NCBI GenBank assembly: GCA_021779275.1
Contig: JAJYAX010000103.1
Location: 1 to 6,219, forward strand
Direction: 5' to 3'
Length of the DNA stretch: 6,219 nucleotides
DNA from: Deltaproteobacteria bacterium
GTDB lineage: Bacteria > Desulfobacterota > Desulfobulbia > Desulfobulbales > Desulfocapsaceae
This document shows positions 5,634 to 6,219 of this stretch, in pieces. The first letter of the stretch is position 1. The number at the start of each line of letters is the position of its first letter. The notes beneath the pieces are model-generated. The model saw only the letters and a program-made list of their open reading frames with translations. It was not told the DNA's origin and searched no databases. Both the position numbers and the translations under genes were made by a program.

Positions 5634-6219
5634 TCAGTTTTTGTAATCTTCTTTTCGTATTCCGAGCTTCTTCATCTTATTGAAAAGGCTTTTGGCGTTA
5701 ATCCCGGCGATACCTGCGGCCCGGTTGATCCGTCCCCCGGTTTCCTTGAGCACCATTTTAAGATACATCGCTTCAACCTGAGCTAAGATTTCATCCTTGA
5801 CCTCCGGTAGTGTCTTGCCCTGCCAGGAACGTACCAGGTCGGATTCGCCCGGCAGAGGGATCTTCGGCAGAGATTCCCCCGCCTGGAAAATGGTGGGGAG
5901 ATCCTGAAGCGATATCTCTTCGGTCTTGCAGAGCAGCATTGAACGCTCAATCACATTCATCAGCTCGCGGACGTTTCCGGGCCAATCATAGCTGCAGAGG
6001 GCCTTCATCACCGGTTCGGAGATATAGCTGACATCGCGGCCGATTTTATGTCTGAAATTATTGATAAAACGACGAGCCAACGACGGGATGTCCTCCCGGC
6101 GGTCACGGAGCGACGGGATCTTCAGGGTGACGACGCTGAGCCGGTAAAAGAGGTCTTTGCGAAAGGATCCTTCGATAACCTCATTCTCCAGGTCCCGGTT
6201 GGTCGCGGCAATAACCCGG
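5634..6219 (-). CDS. Sigma-54-dependent transcription activator of the NtrC family, N-terminus beyond window edge
   Basis: The frame is open to the right edge (first full codon at 6218) and 194 C-terminal residues are visible. They begin inside the central AAA+ domain with RVIAATNRDL, continue with FRKDLFYRLSVV and LRDRREDIP (the arginine-finger and sensor region), and reach WPGNVREL (visible residues 79-86), the sensor II signature. Walker A and the sigma-54-contacting GAFTGA loop lie off the window, as does any receiver or other sensory domain. The last 60 residues contain a Fis-type helix-turn-helix (VLKETGGRINRAAGIAGIN, then SLFNKMKKLGI) that binds upstream enhancer sites. It therefore probably activates sigma-54 promoters on a signal not visible here. 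Its stop at 5634 is followed by a 212-base gap before the DUF4337 start, so the two genes are probably transcribed separately. No strong terminator is seen. The linker between the AAA+ and DNA-binding parts is Pro-rich. Confidence 0.95.
   Translation of the reverse strand, partial: RVIAATNRDLENEVIEGSFRKDLFYRLSVVTLKIPSLRDRREDIPSLARRFINNFRHKIGRDVSYISEPVMKALCSYDWPGNVRELMNVIERSMLLCKTEEISLQDLPTIFQAGESLPKIPLPGESDLVRSWQGKTLPEVKDEILAQVEAMYLKMVLKETGGRINRAAGIAGINAKSLFNKMKKLGIRKEDYKN

Overview
The window reads as an ordinary chromosomal segment of a Gram-negative bacterium, most likely a deltaproteobacterium in the broad sense (Desulfobacterota-like). That placement is inferred from the mix of genes: an ExeA/DamX-type ATPase with a SPOR domain, a sigma-54-dependent activator, Aat, a DUF4337 membrane protein and an RSH-family stringent-response protein. 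No gene fixes the genus. There are no tRNA or rRNA genes, insertion sequences, CRISPR arrays or phage genes.

Layout. Bases 1-1618 (+) hold the C-terminal three quarters of a RelA/SpoT homologue whose hydrolase (HD) part lies off the left edge. It converges on a two-gene minus-strand unit: aat (leucyl/phenylalanyl-tRNA--protein transferase, 2884-2192), whose end overlaps a small protein (2208-1657) with an N-terminal zinc ribbon and a domain resembling the TSCPD C-terminal domain of B12-dependent ribonucleotide reductase. A 333-base divergent intergenic region follows (2885-3217). It is rich in inverted repeats and can fold into a three-way-junction RNA. From 3218 to 4882 (+) runs a DamX-like inner-membrane ATPase/SPOR protein. 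It ends only two bases from the stop of a convergent DUF4337 membrane protein (5421-4885, minus), which has a good sigma-70-type promoter. At the right edge (5634-6219, minus) is the C-terminal third of an NtrC-family sigma-54 activator.

How the genes relate. Apart from the overlapping aat pair, these look like separate transcription units with unrelated jobs: stringent-response signalling, N-degron tagging, cell-envelope or division-site function, and transcription activation. The points most worth a second look are (1) the RSH protein, whose synthetase domain has lost the usual catalytic glutamate and nearby residues; (2) the free-standing zinc-ribbon/TSCPD-like protein coupled to aat; (3) the 2928-3110 intergenic segment, where one 13-base sequence has two competing complementary partners; and (4) the DamX-like ATPase, whose Walker B lacks the usual second acidic residue. 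I found no clear evidence of a wholly new multi-gene system.
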